Part shown: positions 43,215-53,245 of the stretch, piece by piece
How positions within the stretch are numbered: position 1 is the first letter of the stretch
Layout: each line of letters opens with the position of its first letter
Assembly (NCBI GenBank): GCA_033064195.1
Contig: JARBJD010000215.1
Span: 1-64,000 of the forward strand
Length of the DNA stretch: 64,000 nt
DNA from: Blattamonas nauphoetae
Taxonomy: Eukaryota > Preaxostyla > Oxymonadida
Reading direction: 5' to 3'
Program-made: the position numbers and the translations under genes
Notes under the pieces: model-generated
Told to the model about the DNA's origin: nothing
Seen by the model: only the letters and a program-made list of their open reading frames with translations
The model's database searches: none

Positions 43215-44100
43215 TCTGTTTCCATTCATGTGTCCCAAGGTTCATGCCCAGATGGATGTTCCATTCAATCGAGTTCCCAGCAAATCATCTTCCGAAGGCT
43301 GCGTCTGTGTCCTTTCGCAGCTTTTCCTCAATCTCATCCCTCAATCCTTCCATTCTCATCTTTCCATTCACTACCCTCCACAGCTCTGGCACTTTGCATT
43401 CTTTTGTTGTTCATTTCCTGCAGAGATCGATCATGTCAACCACAACAATCCAAATGGAGTAATCTTTCTCGAAGGATGTGAGACAACGTGGGATCGAGAG
43501 AGGGGAAAGTGTAAGAAGAACAAAATCCATTGTCTGTTGATAAGAAGGTGATATTTGGAGGAGGTGAGCAAGAAGGTGCGTAATATCATCCGTTTGGTTG
43601 CGACTGTTGATCGAAAGTCGATTTACGCACAAATGGCAACTATGAGTCTCAGAAGGTGCGAGAATACACTTAAAAACTGTCGCGTGAACAGCTTGTGGTT
43701 CATAGTCATCTTCATTTTTGAGTACTGGGAGACCATCTGGAGTGGGGAGAATGAATGAGTTGGTGAGGGTTGAAATGAGAAAAATGTGGTTGTCAAGTGC
43801 CTTCGCCAAAGAGAGAGACAGGGGATTTCTGGGTTCAGATGCATTTTGAGATCGTTCCGAATGATAATTAGACTTTTCGGTCGTCCAAAATGTGCGTCGA
43901 TGATCCACACTGAAGTGATGTATCCTGAACTCGACAAACGAATATCGGTCTATCGATGCCATCTATGTGATGTGATCATTTTGCTGGAGTGGTACTTCTG
44001 GTCTGGAGATCACAAACAGACTGCCATTCCAGTATCAAGGATGGAATTGGCTGTATGGAAGCAGAATAAGGATGAAGTGAACGACACATTGATTTAATTG
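43215..44100 (-). pseudogene. decayed solenoid family gene
   Basis: The minus strand holds pieces of the solenoid family in order: the tail (IEWNIHLGMN, near 43260), the block YQQTMDFVL and PRCLTSFEKDYSIW (near 43480), AVHATVFKCILAPSETHSCH (near 43680) and PRNPLSLSLAKALDN (near 43800). The longest open piece is 183 aa (43411-43962), and the frame changes between pieces. It is more similar to the remnant at 50940-52040 than to the intact genes at 40198 and 44759. Confidence 0.6.
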
Positions 44101-44758
44101 AGTCCCATTTCTTTCTTTGACTTGGGCAAGGTGGATTTCTGCTTCCTCGCTGATGGGAGATGTGCCGGAATCTCCATCCCTGTTTTCGAAGCAACAACCA
44201 TCAATGTGCGATGATCAGGGAAAACCTGTCATCAAGCCATGAATGTGACCTGTAGTCCAATTTGTGATGATGATCAACATGAAATCACTCGAAAAATGTT
44301 GACATGATCAGTATCGTCGTCGTGACCAGGATCAAAAGCAGTATGACTGCATTCAGTTGCTTCAAATGTCATATCGAGTTGATTCGGTCGCTTTAGGAGA
44401 ATAATCGCTCACGTCATCCACAATCTAATGAAGATATGATTTAATGAAGGGAAAGTGATGCACATGGATCCACATCGATTTATGTCGGAAAACATGACAT
44501 GAAGGCACGTGTATTGGTGGAGATATTGCCGTTACGATAAAGTTAGAGGAGAATACGCACTGGAACCAGACAAGCACCGCCTTGAACGAATCACACAAAG
44601 TTGGTCGAGTTCTCACGGGTGATGATTCTTGAACAAATTGGATTCGTGGATGATAATTGTAGAAGTGAAGTGGAATAATCTGTCAGTGTATAACATGTTC
44701 ATGACGTGACGAACAAACGATGAACGGTTCGAAAGAATTACCCGGTTCTTGTTTGATT

Positions 44759-45832
44759 CTACCAACGATTCGGAAGGTTCATGCCCAAAATGTTGTTCCA
44801 TGTGATCGAGTCGGCAACAATCAATCTTCCGTCGGATCTGTTTTTGTTGTTTAGCAGCTTTGTCTCCATCACATCTTCGATGCCCTCCATTCTCAGCATT
44901 CGATGCACTGTTTTCCACATCTGTCGCACTTCTCCCACTGTCTTGTTCCATTCCTGCTGGGCAACGATCATTGGATCCAGAAAACGAAAGATCGAGTGAT
45001 CATCTTCGAAGAAGGTGAGACAACTTGGAATCGTCAGAACGACCGGCATGCTCAGCACAAAATCCATTGTCGGTTGATGATAAGGAGAGATTGCGAGGAG
45101 TCGGGCAAGTAAGCCCATGAACCCGCCAGACAGTGCGCCATTGATGATCGAATAGCGGTTCACGCAGAAATGGCGAATATATTTTTCTGAAGGCACAACA
45201 ATTTGCTGCAAAACTGTTTCGTGAACAGCTTGATGTTGATTATCATCTTTAATGGCGAGATGTGCGAGACCAGCTGGAGTTGCGAGATAAAGAGAAGTGG
45301 AGACGATTTTCAGGAGAGGGACGTGGATATCAACTGTTTCAGCAAAAGAAAGAGACTGTGGATTGAGGGTGACGATGAGTCGAGGGATCAGATCAGCTTC
45401 GACGATGGCAAGGTGGATGGAAGCAGAACAGCGAAGGATCAGAGTTTTCATTATCTCCATTGCAGTCGTTTTGATTGCCTGACTAGTAGTTGAAACGAGA
45501 ACCACAATGGACTGCACGAAGTCTGTCATAGTTCCATCAGTGTTTCGTGCAAAGTAATTGATAAATGCATCTGTTGATTCTCGATTCCCACATAGGATGC
45601 ATTTTAGAAATTTCACGGCCTTAGTTTCGAGAGATCCATCTAATGCAGGTTGAAACTTCATTGTGGCAACAAGAGACTGAAAGACAACGGCCCTTTTGTT
45701 GACGGAATCGATACGACCACCTGACCAATTCAGGAAAGGAGAGCGGTCTGAAGAAAATGATAAATGGTGTGAAGAGATACCAGGGCAAGGAGAACCAGTG
45801 CAGGAGGTTGTCTTTGAGTCTAAGGTAGTCAT
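44759..45832 (-). CDS. alpha-solenoid (ARM/HEAT-like) protein, complete
   Basis: 357 aa, the closest relative of 40198-41271 (shared openings SPCPGISSHHLSFSSDRSPF and LVATMKFQPALDGSLETKAV; shared tail GRLIVADSITWNNILGMNLP). Differences are spread along the whole protein, mostly in helix surfaces, as expected of two functional copies. Helical repeats fill the length; no catalytic motif. Single exon. The downstream 600 bp is duplicated at 52.0-52.5 kb. Confidence 0.75.
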   Translation of the reverse strand: MTTLDSKTTSCTGSPCPGISSHHLSFSSDRSPFLNWSGGRIDSVNKRAVVFQSLVATMKFQPALDGSLETKAVKFLKCILCGNRESTDAFINYFARNTDGTMTDFVQSIVVLVSTTSQAIKTTAMEIMKTLILRCSASIHLAIVEADLIPRLIVTLNPQSLSFAETVDIHVPLLKIVSTSLYLATPAGLAHLAIKDDNQHQAVHETVLQQIVVPSEKYIRHFCVNRYSIINGALSGGFMGLLARLLAISPYHQPTMDFVLSMPVVLTIPSCLTFFEDDHSIFRFLDPMIVAQQEWNKTVGEVRQMWKTVHRMLRMEGIEDVMETKLLNNKNRSDGRLIVADSITWNNILGMNLPNRW

Positions 45833-46130
45833 TCCGTCAGATTCGGGGGTGAATCACTCGTTATGGGTTGGGAACAATCGTGAAACAATGATCGTGAAAT
45901 GAAATCAACGTCCAAAAAGGAGAACGAATCATCAGATCATGATGAGTGAGACGATCCATGTATGAAGAGGAAGTCTGCGAACGACAAAAACGCTTAAGTC
46001 GCTGATGAAGAATCATCGAACAAGTCAATGCAAGATTGCCGAAGAAGAAATGCATGTGAAAATGCTAGAAAAATCTCATTTCAGTTTGATGTGTTGAACT
46101 GCTATGTTTGGATCATATGCGACGCTGATT
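45833..46130. other. intergenic, nothing recognised
   Basis: About 300 bp between the solenoid gene start and the RhoGEF stop. A minus frame with LRVFAFSEISV (about 46070-46150) echoes the end of the RhoGEF frame (LRVITFTRTRQ) and may be part of its 3' end in another exon. Confidence 0.35.
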
Positions 46131-47249
46131 TCAGAGAAAGCGAAGACTCTCAGTTTCTGGAGCACCTGCCTCGTCCGTTCCCGCAGGAATCGCGATGTCT
46201 GTTTGTCGAGTGCGAGTGAAGGTGATGACTCGGAGTTTCTGGAGAAGGCGTCGAAGCGGCGTCACAATCGCCGACCCGTCGATCGTCGACACATCCTTCT
46301 TCTGCTCCTGCAGCCCTTCGTTGATCGAGTTCAGGAAATCAATCACTCCCATCTGTTTTTGGTTCTCGAAGCAGCGATTGTTCGCTTGTTCGGCCAGGTT
46401 CGAGATCGTCGTCAGAGCTGACTTGATCGGCGAGTATTTTTGGTGGTTCATTTCCGTGTTCTTCAGCAGCTGCTTAATCAGCATCTTGTATCGCGGAAGA
46501 CGCTGCACAGGAAGGATCAAGAACGACTCGATCGGGAAGTTCAGACTCGCTGGATCCTGCGAACACTCCATCAGAAACTTCCGGAACGCCTTGTTGTTCT
46601 TCTGCAGTTCCGCAATCGTGTTCTGGCTGTTCGTGTAGTTGTTGATGGACGGCGTGTAGCAGCGCAGATACACCGACATGCTCGCAATCTCCTTCCCAAC
46701 CCCTTCCCCGCCATTCTCCTCAATCGACACCTGCAGCTGCTTCAGAAGCTCCAAGTTCGTCGACAGAATCACTGTCAGTTGGCTGAAGATCGATTTGATG
46801 TCCATCTCACTCAAACTCAGTTGCTCTCTTCGACTTCGGCACGGTTCGGAAAACACGTCGTGGAAGGCTTGCAGCTGGGCGACATACGTCTTTTCTGTTG
46901 AAAGGATCTCGGCGAGGATGAACACTCTCTGCTGCGCTCGTTTCGCAACTTTCTCACTTTCATCAGGTGTAGGCTGACCATGTTGAGGAGGCAAAGATAC
47001 AATTGTTGGAGGGGGGTTCTGGGGCTGTGAGGGGTGAAGGAGGAACTGGAACAGAAGGAGGATCGGTGGAGATGAGATTGGTGCAGAGACGATTTCCGAA
47101 ACGGCATTTGGAGTGATTTCGGTTTCAGACGAATCATGTGTCTCAGTCGTCTTTCGAGTGCCTTCTGAAGGCTTGTCGTCTTGTTGGAGAAGATTGACAA
47201 AGTAGAATGCTCCCAAAAGGAGAACCACAAGCAATACAAAAGTGATCAA
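46131..47249 (-). CDS. RhoGEF (DH domain) protein with N-terminal membrane segment
   Basis: 372 codons in one frame. The DH domain (about residues 97-305) is clear: RVFILAEILSTEKTYVAQLQ (conserved region 1), then PIESFLILPVQRLPRYKMLI (conserved region 3) and the closing helix with NLAEQANNRC. It would catalyse GDP-GTP exchange on Rho/Rac-type GTPases. The first 25 residues form a hydrophobic segment (FVLLVVLLLGAFYFVNLL), suggesting membrane anchoring. A PH domain normally follows DH; only a beginning (VTPLRRLLQKLRVITFTR) is present before the frame ends, so either the PH part is lost or it continues in an unidentified exon. The frame has no ATG near its start, so a 5' exon is likely missing. 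A truncated duplicate is at 59849-60646. Confidence 0.8.
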   Translation of the reverse strand: MITFVLLVVLLLGAFYFVNLLQQDDKPSEGTRKTTETHDSSETEITPNAVSEIVSAPISSPPILLLFQFLLHPSQPQNPPPTIVSLPPQHGQPTPDESEKVAKRAQQRVFILAEILSTEKTYVAQLQAFHDVFSEPCRSRREQLSLSEMDIKSIFSQLTVILSTNLELLKQLQVSIEENGGEGVGKEIASMSVYLRCYTPSINNYTNSQNTIAELQKNNKAFRKFLMECSQDPASLNFPIESFLILPVQRLPRYKMLIKQLLKNTEMNHQKYSPIKSALTTISNLAEQANNRCFENQKQMGVIDFLNSINEGLQEQKKDVSTIDGSAIVTPLRRLLQKLRVITFTRTRQTDIAIPAGTDEAGAPETESLRFL

Positions 47250-47415
47250 TCTCGACAGAAGGGAGAATTAGAGGAAAAGAAACTTCATGAGTCAGTGTGA
47301 TATTACTGTGGGAAGAATGTGTGTGAAAAGGATTGGTTCACAAATTAAGCGCTAGGGTGAAGGGAAGAAGGATGAGAGAACAGAATGAGGAAAGTGTGAA
47401 TTGGTGTATTCTGCG

Positions 47416-50400
47416 TTATTCATCCATCGGGAAAGCAATCGTTCCTCCAACCATCTGCGGCGAGGACACAACTTCAACTGACTCTATCTCAACTGCATTG
47501 TTCTTCTGGAAGATGGAAACAGCGAATCGGAAGGGAACTGGGATGTTCGTGAAGATGACTGGCTGTGTCTCTCCGTCTTGTGACAGTTTCAATGTTCGCT
47601 TTCCTTCTCGTCCATCTGCCTCCAACACCACTCGCTGTCCCTCTCTTCCTTCCAAACATGCGGATCCTTTGCTACACCATTTCTTGTTCTGAGTAGCACA
47701 TCGACCACCTGGATACAAGCTCCATCCTGCCCCTCCCTTCAATCTGTGGAAGGGTTTTGTGAGAGCATCGTTGCACAGACAGGACGAAATGATCCCGACA
47801 ACGAAATTGTATGTCTGTCCTTTTCTGAGGATGAGTGACAGACGAGCCACTTCTACCCCAAACTCGAACGAGACAAGTGAAGCAAGTTGATTATTTGATT
47901 TTGTGAAGACATTTCCAGATACTGTCCAATTCTTTCTGTCGATCAGTTCGATCACTGCTGCTCCGATTTGAGATCGTCCGACAGTTCCTCGTCTCAATCC
48001 ACGTCGCGCCTCAGTTCCACCACGTTCATCTTCATTCCCTCCATCTGCTGCGCCAGGCCGAGACTCAACACGCATCGCTGGAATGTTCGGATGTTCTTGC
48101 TCCTGTCTCCCCAACTTCGCTTCAGCTGCTTGTCTTTCCGATTCCGATTTGGTCAGTTTCTCTTTCAGGCTGTTCAGTTCTGCATTCAGTTTGTCCACAG
48201 AATGTTTGTGGGCATTCTTTTCCAATTCGAGTTCTTTCTTCCATTTCTCTTCTTTGCCCAAGTATTCCATGTCGTCGGCATCTTTCAGTCTCCAAAGTGC
48301 TGAGGGGGTGTTCACAAGGCAACGAAACACTCCAAATGAACACAATTGACAACTCGTCACTCGAGTCCCTGGATTCTGAACAGAAAACAAGAAAACCAGA
48401 AATAATGAAGAAAATGAAGAAAAGATGAAGAAAAAAGGAAAAGAAGACATAAAGAAAGGAAATAAACTGGATCCAATATTCGCATCAGAAGCGCACGTTC
48501 TTCCCCTCCACAATCTGACCCAATCTGAGAAACACGAAACGACGAGATCTCTTGACCCAGTTTCAGAAGCGATTTGCTCGTGAAAGGCGGTTCTCCAAAC
48601 AGAAGCCAGTGAAGAACAATCCCCAACGCCCACACATCCGATGAGCACGTCGCCCTTCCTGTTTCCGATTCCATTCGTTCCGGCGACACATACAGTTGAG
48701 ACATCACCGAACGCGTGCTGCTCACATCTTCCGATTCCGCTGCCCCCAAATCACCTGAACTCCGACAAGAAGAGAAAAAGAAAAAAAGAGGAAGAAACGA
48801 ATGGAGAGAATGACAAACACAGTTTGAAGTGCCCCCCAGGGAACACAAGAATGTTCTCCATCTTCACATCTCCATGCGCTGTCGACCCACTTTCGTGGTT
48901 GTGCATCAAGTTCAGCGCCGACGAAACATCCACCATCACTCGATAAACAACCTCAAATCACAAGAAGCACAAACACAACAATAATCAATCAATGAACAAC
49001 ATCCAACCCAAAGAACAACAAAATCAACAACAATCATCAAGAAAACAACATTTCAAAAACAAACCTCGCGAGCCACAAGAACTCCACGGGATGTGTGGTC
49101 CTTCACGAGATCTGCAAGCGACTGTCCTCCAACTTCCATCACAATCACTTTCATGTTCCCCATTGATGCCATCTCTTTCAGTCCAACAATTCCTGGATGA
49201 GCGAACTTTCGAAGTCGATTAACTTCACGATCTATTCGTTCCCTGTCTTTTGGTGTCACACACGGTATCGTCTTTCCCGCATAATGTATCTGAGTTGAAT
49301 TCTCCATCAGTTCCACAACACTTCCGAAGCCCCCAGAGCTGATTGGTTTCACGAACGAATCTGAACAAACAAGTCCATATTATTCGTGTCTGAAAGGGAA
49401 AAAGGAACATACATCCTTCGGGAACTTCTAACATATCTGTCATTTCGATAGCTTGACTGATGAGAGAATGGTTTTTCTCCGATCTCCCCACCTTTAAAAA
49501 AGGACGATGAGACTTATTGATTCTCGAAAAACTGACTGGCCATAGAGATATATCATGTTTGAAAAAACAACTAGAATCAAAAACCAATTCCTCGATGAGA
49601 CTGCAAATGATATCGAGTGTTGATTCACATGCAGTGGAATGATCGTCATGCTGGAGTGGATCACGCTGACCATTTGATTTCCAACATTCCCTCCAAGATT
49701 GGTGATGGTTGGGAGAGGCGAGAAATGCTGTCGATTCGGAATGATCCTCCTCCCCCACGGATAGATGACTGAAAACGAGGAGAAATGAGAGATAAGAGAA
49801 TCACACTCCAATTCGCACTGATGAAGGGATTCCTGACATGTAACATTCCCCAGCCTCGCCATTCACAAAGAATTGCACAGTTCGTGGTGTTGAGGAAAGA
49901 TCAACTTCCATTCGAACACTATCTCCTTCACGCAGAACAGTGTGGCAATCTTGCAATGAATGTGATGATGGAGTCTTGACCCAGAGAGAACCAGATCTGT
50001 TGAGACTGATGGAGTCTGAGAAGAGAAGAAGAAAGAGAAACAGACTTTTTACCTTATTTCCGAGGAGTTCACCAACTTGCGGCAGGGGGCTGTTGGACTT
50101 CATCAAGCCAAAAGCGATAGTACCAGAACCACGACAAACTGAAAATGATGATGGTTGAATCAAGCAGACATGCAATCCTGAGAATCGAGAATGTGATTGA
50201 GACAATTCCAGATGTGAATGGGTCATAAAGAAGGGCAGAGCTCCAATGCGCATATCCATTAGAACTCTGACCACGCTCGGTTCTGGTAATAGTTGTGTGA
50301 TTGATGGAGAAATGAGAAGGAGTTGTGAAAAGCATTTGGGGAAGCGTTTTGAGGTGAGTTGGAGTGAAGGAAAGTTCCGCTGGCGCAACACTGCGATCGG

Positions 50401-50446
50401 ATGTCAATCTACGTATCTCCATTGAATCAGTTTCCTCCACAGTCAT
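47416..50446 (-). CDS. SPRY - protein kinase - coiled coil - SPRY-like protein, nine exons
   Basis: Exons (minus): 50446-50170, 50138-50046, 50015-49807, 49768-49671, 49600-49413, 49360-49065, 48951-48819, 48754-48468 and 48375-47416, giving 846 aa. All eight introns are GT-AG: 31, 30, 38, 70, 52, 113, 64 and 92 nt. The N-terminal SPRY domain (about 40-240) has CRGSGTIAFGLMKS, VQFFVNGEAGE and SFRIDSISRLSQP. The kinase (about 290-527) has SSGGFGSVVE, YAGKTI, AHGDVKMENIL, CDLGAAE, YVSPERM and DVWALGIVLHWLLFGEPPF; HRD is HGD and DFG is DLG, with catalytic Asp, Lys and Glu kept, so it is probably active. A coiled coil (about 550-610) leads to a C-terminal SPRY-like domain (GAAVIELIDRKNWTVS, GGAGWSLYPGG). 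SPRY modules bind partner proteins and may target the kinase. Substrate unknown. Confidence 0.88.
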
Positions 50447-50586
50447 TTTGTGTTGAGATCAATCCCTTTATTTGAAGGAATCAGACTGAACACATCAAAA
50501 TGAGAGAATCTTGTTCAGAAAATACTCACAAAAAAGTATAAGGAAAACACATCGGAGAAATGAGTAAATAAATGACAATATGGAGT

Positions 50587-50934
50587 TTAATAGATTGATC
50601 TTTCGGGAATTCTCACAGGGAGGACCCACACATCCCGTTTTGTTCTCGATTTCGGAGTTGTCGTAGTAACAACACTGTCTCCCTCCAAACGAAGCTGCAG
50701 AATGCCCTGTTCGCCGATTGGGGTGGTCAGTGTGGAAGTGCCGGACGACACAGCGAAGGAGAGCACGCGAAAGATCGTCGGAGCAGGAGAGGGTGAGGAG
50801 TCGAGAGTGGGGTCAGTATTGGCACTATTGGCAGGCTGCTCAAAAATGATACCCAAACAGTGTGTGTCAAAATGACACTGAAACTGTTTGGGGAGGATCG
50901 CTGGTTCGTTTCTGTTTCTATTCATGTTTCGCAA
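50587..50934 (-). pseudogene. fragment in duplicated unit, strand uncertain
   Basis: A 115-aa minus-strand frame (LRLEGDSVVTTTTPKSRTKR) covers DNA that also matches the X-family unit of 42430-42600 on the plus strand (CTCGATTTCGGAGT...CTGTCTCCCTCCAAA). Both readings are partly conserved between copies and no stop-free plus frame exists here. Taken as a decayed X-family piece; the minus frame is probably a shadow. Confidence 0.3.
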
Positions 50935-50939
50935 TGTTC

Positions 50940-52040
50940 ATGCCCAGATGGCTGTTCCATTCAATCGAACTGGTTGTAAATCATCTTCCGAAGGCTGTGT
51001 TTGTGTCCTTTCGCAGCTTTTTCTCAATCTCATCCCTCAATCCTTCCATTCTCATCTTTCCATTCACTATCCTCCACATTTGTTGTACTTTTCATTCTTT
51101 TGTTGTTCATGTCCTGCTGCGATCGATCATGTCAGCCACAACAATCTAAATTGAGTAATCTTTCTCGAAGAATGTGAGACAACGTTGGATCGAGAGAGTG
51201 GCGGGCAGATGAAGAACAAAATCCATTGTCTGTTGATAAGAAGGTGATATTTGGTGGAGGCGAACAAGAAGGTGCGTAATGTCATCAGATTGGCCTCGAT
51301 AGACGATCGAAAGTCGATTTACGCACAAATGGCAACTATGAGTCTCAGAAGGTGCGAGAATACACTTAAACACTGTCGCGTGAACAGCTTGTGGTTCATA
51401 GTCATCATGAATTGGACAAGTGGGAGACCAACTCGAGTTGGGAGAATGAATGAGTTGGTGATGGTTGAAATGATATTAATGAGGATATCGAGTGAGTTAG
51501 CCAAAGAGAGAGACAGGGGATTTCTGGGTTCAGATGCATTTTGAGATCGTTCTGAATGATAATTAGACTTTTCGGTCGTCTAAAATGAATGTCGAAGATC
51601 CACACTGAAGTGATGTATCGTGAACTCGACAATTGATATCATGTCCAGTGATACTATCTATGTGACGTGATCATTTTGTTGGAGTGGTACTTCTGGTCTG
51701 AGGAACACAAACGGATTGTCATTTCATTTCCAATGATGGTTCTGGTTGTATGGGAGCAGAAGGAGGGTGAAGTGAACAGGACATTGATCCAATTGAGTCC
51801 CATTTCTTTCGTTGACTTGGGCAAGGTGGATTTCTGCTTACTCGCTGATGGGAGATGCGTCGGAGTCTCCATCCTTTCTCTCGAAGCAACAACCAGCAAT
51901 GTGCGATGATCAGGGAAAATCTGTCATCAAGCCATGAATGTGGGCAGTAGTCCAATTTGTGATGACGATCAACATGAAATAACTCGAAAAATGTTGACAT
52001 GATCATGGATGTCGAGGTGACCAGGATCAAAAGCAGTCAT
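50940..52040 (-). pseudogene. decayed solenoid family gene
   Basis: Pieces in family order on the minus strand: tail near 50960, YQQTMDFVLHLPATLS and RCLTFFEKDYSI (51170-51240), VFKCILAPSETHSCH (51330-51373), and PRNPLSLSL-like sequence near 51510. Frame breaks separate the pieces. Closest to the remnant at 43215-44100, of which it is a segmental duplicate. Confidence 0.6.
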
Positions 52041-52439
52041 GATTCTTTGAGTCGCTTCAAACGTCACATCAAGTTGATTCGGTTGCTTCAGGTGACTAAT
52101 CGCTCATGTCGTCCCAAATATAATCAACAGATGATGGAATGAAGTTGAAGTGATGCACATGGCTCCACATCCATTCATATCGGCAAGTACAACGAAAACG
52201 CACGTACATCGGTGGAAATACTGCATTGACGATAAATCCAGACGAGAGCATGCACTTGAATCAGACCAGCAGCGGCTTGAACAAATCACACAAAGTGGGT
52301 CCAGTTGTCACGGATGATGATTCTTGAACAAAGTGAATTCGACGATGATAATTGTATAAGTGAAGTGGAACAATCAGTCAGTGTATCACATGTCCATGAC
52401 GTGACCAACAAACGATGAACGGTTCGAAAGAGTCACCAC

Positions 52440-53054
52440 GTTCTTGTTGGATTCGACCAACGATCTGGAAGGTTCATGCCCTGCAAATTGCTCCAGTCAT
52501 TTGAGCCACCAACGGCAAAGCCTCCAATGTCTCCGTTTGTGTTGTTAAGCAGCTGTTGATCGATCGTACAGGGTGGCCCAGAAGTAGTCTAACCCTATGG
52601 GTCGATCACTTCTCGTCGAACAAATTCCGTTGACACCAATCGTCTTTCTCCTCACTACAATGCTTCTTAATTTCACTTCTTTTCTTTTCACCACTGTTTC
52701 GTTGATCAACAATCCTTGTCCGCTCAAGAAAGGAGTGTTCAAAAAACGGAGTCAGTCCCGTTTCATGAGATCCATCGAGACTACAGTCGAGGAAGCACTT
52801 GTGAAATGAAAAGAAGGGAAATTTTGAAGCATAGGAAAGAAGAGAAAGACGATTGGGGTCAATTGCGCAAGATCGAAGAAAAGTGATCGACCCATACGGT
52901 TAGACTACTTCTGGGCCACCCTGTATCATCGATGCCCTCCATTCTCAACATTCGGAGTGCTTCGTTCCACAGCTGTTGTCCTTGTCCGCTTTGTTCATCC
53001 CATTCAACAGCTTCGTTGGCGAGCGAGCGACGATCGACCAGACCAGAACAAGAA
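52440..53054 (-). pseudogene. C-terminal fragment of solenoid gene, interrupted by a MITE
   Basis: The minus-strand tail DWSNLQGMNLPDRW (about 52465-52500) is the family C-terminus. Its upstream continuation, the segment matching TCGATGCCCTCCATTCTCA in the intact gene at 44878, appears at 52929, after the 355-bp MITE. The match fades near 53010, where X-family-like sequence (GACCAGACCAGAACAAG) begins just before the DIRS element. Confidence 0.6.
52569..52923. mobile_element. mariner-like MITE, 355 bp
   Basis: Ends are inverted copies about 44 bp long: CAGGGTGGCCCAGAAGTAG at the left and CTACTTCTGGGCCACCCTG at the right, continuing to GGGTCGATCACTT with one mismatch. TA flanks it on both sides (52567-52568, 52924-52925). 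The CAGGG start and TA duplication fit the Tc1/mariner/pogo group. The inside has no transposase similarity I can see; the 70-aa frame there is taken as chance. Confidence 0.85.
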
Positions 53055-53216
53055 GATCACTCTCCAGTGATCCACGATGTATGGCTTCTTCATTCAGAGA
53101 TGAAGATAGATTGAGTAAATTTCCCGTGAATTGTGTCAAATAAACTAAATTATTGCTGTTATTCTCCTTTTTGTTTCTCATTTCGCCCTGTGAAGTGATC
53201 GTCCCCTCTGTTACTC
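53055..53216 (+). repeat. DIRS left terminal repeat (inverted)
   Basis: Bases about 53096-53216 are inverted relative to 57529-57649 with few differences. The outer 40 bases (ATCCACGATGTATGGCTTC) are unique to this end and reappear, complemented, only in the internal complementary region. Confidence 0.85.
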
Positions 53217-53245
53217 CTTGAATTTGTCAAATAACTCTTTCGCAG

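Larger units (their letters stand above)
42390..44900 (+). repeat. segmental duplication, copy 1 (partner 50560-52560)
   Basis: X-family remnant plus solenoid remnant plus the stretch up to the tail of the next solenoid gene is repeated about 7.7 kb to the right in the same orientation. Landmarks: GAGTAAATCAATGA at 42402 and 50562, GGTTCATGCCCAGATGG at 43240 and 50937, ACAAACGATGAACGGTTCG at 44711 and 52408. Confidence 0.75.
46131..50640 (+). repeat. segmental duplication, copy 1 (partner 59978-63870)
   Basis: RhoGEF, SPRY-kinase gene and its upstream 190 bp recur at a constant offset of 13,224 bp from about 48820 to 50640. Over 48.8-50.6 kb the copies are nearly identical; the last exon and its introns have diverged more. 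Confidence 0.85.
50560..52560 (+). repeat. segmental duplication, copy 2 (partner 42390-44900)
   Basis: Same order and orientation as copy 1, but the solenoid gene at its right end is cut after about 130 bp by the MITE and further decay, whereas copy 1 runs on into an intact gene. Confidence 0.75.

Noticed and set aside
42398-43481. 354-aa and 334-aa frames as real proteins
   Set aside because: Low-complexity Ser/Pro/Arg composition, different phase from the conserved X-family blocks, and no match in the duplicate at 50.6 kb.
52597-52809. 70-aa frame inside the MITE as a transposase remnant
   Set aside because: No DDE or helix-turn-helix motif; the element is only 355 bp.
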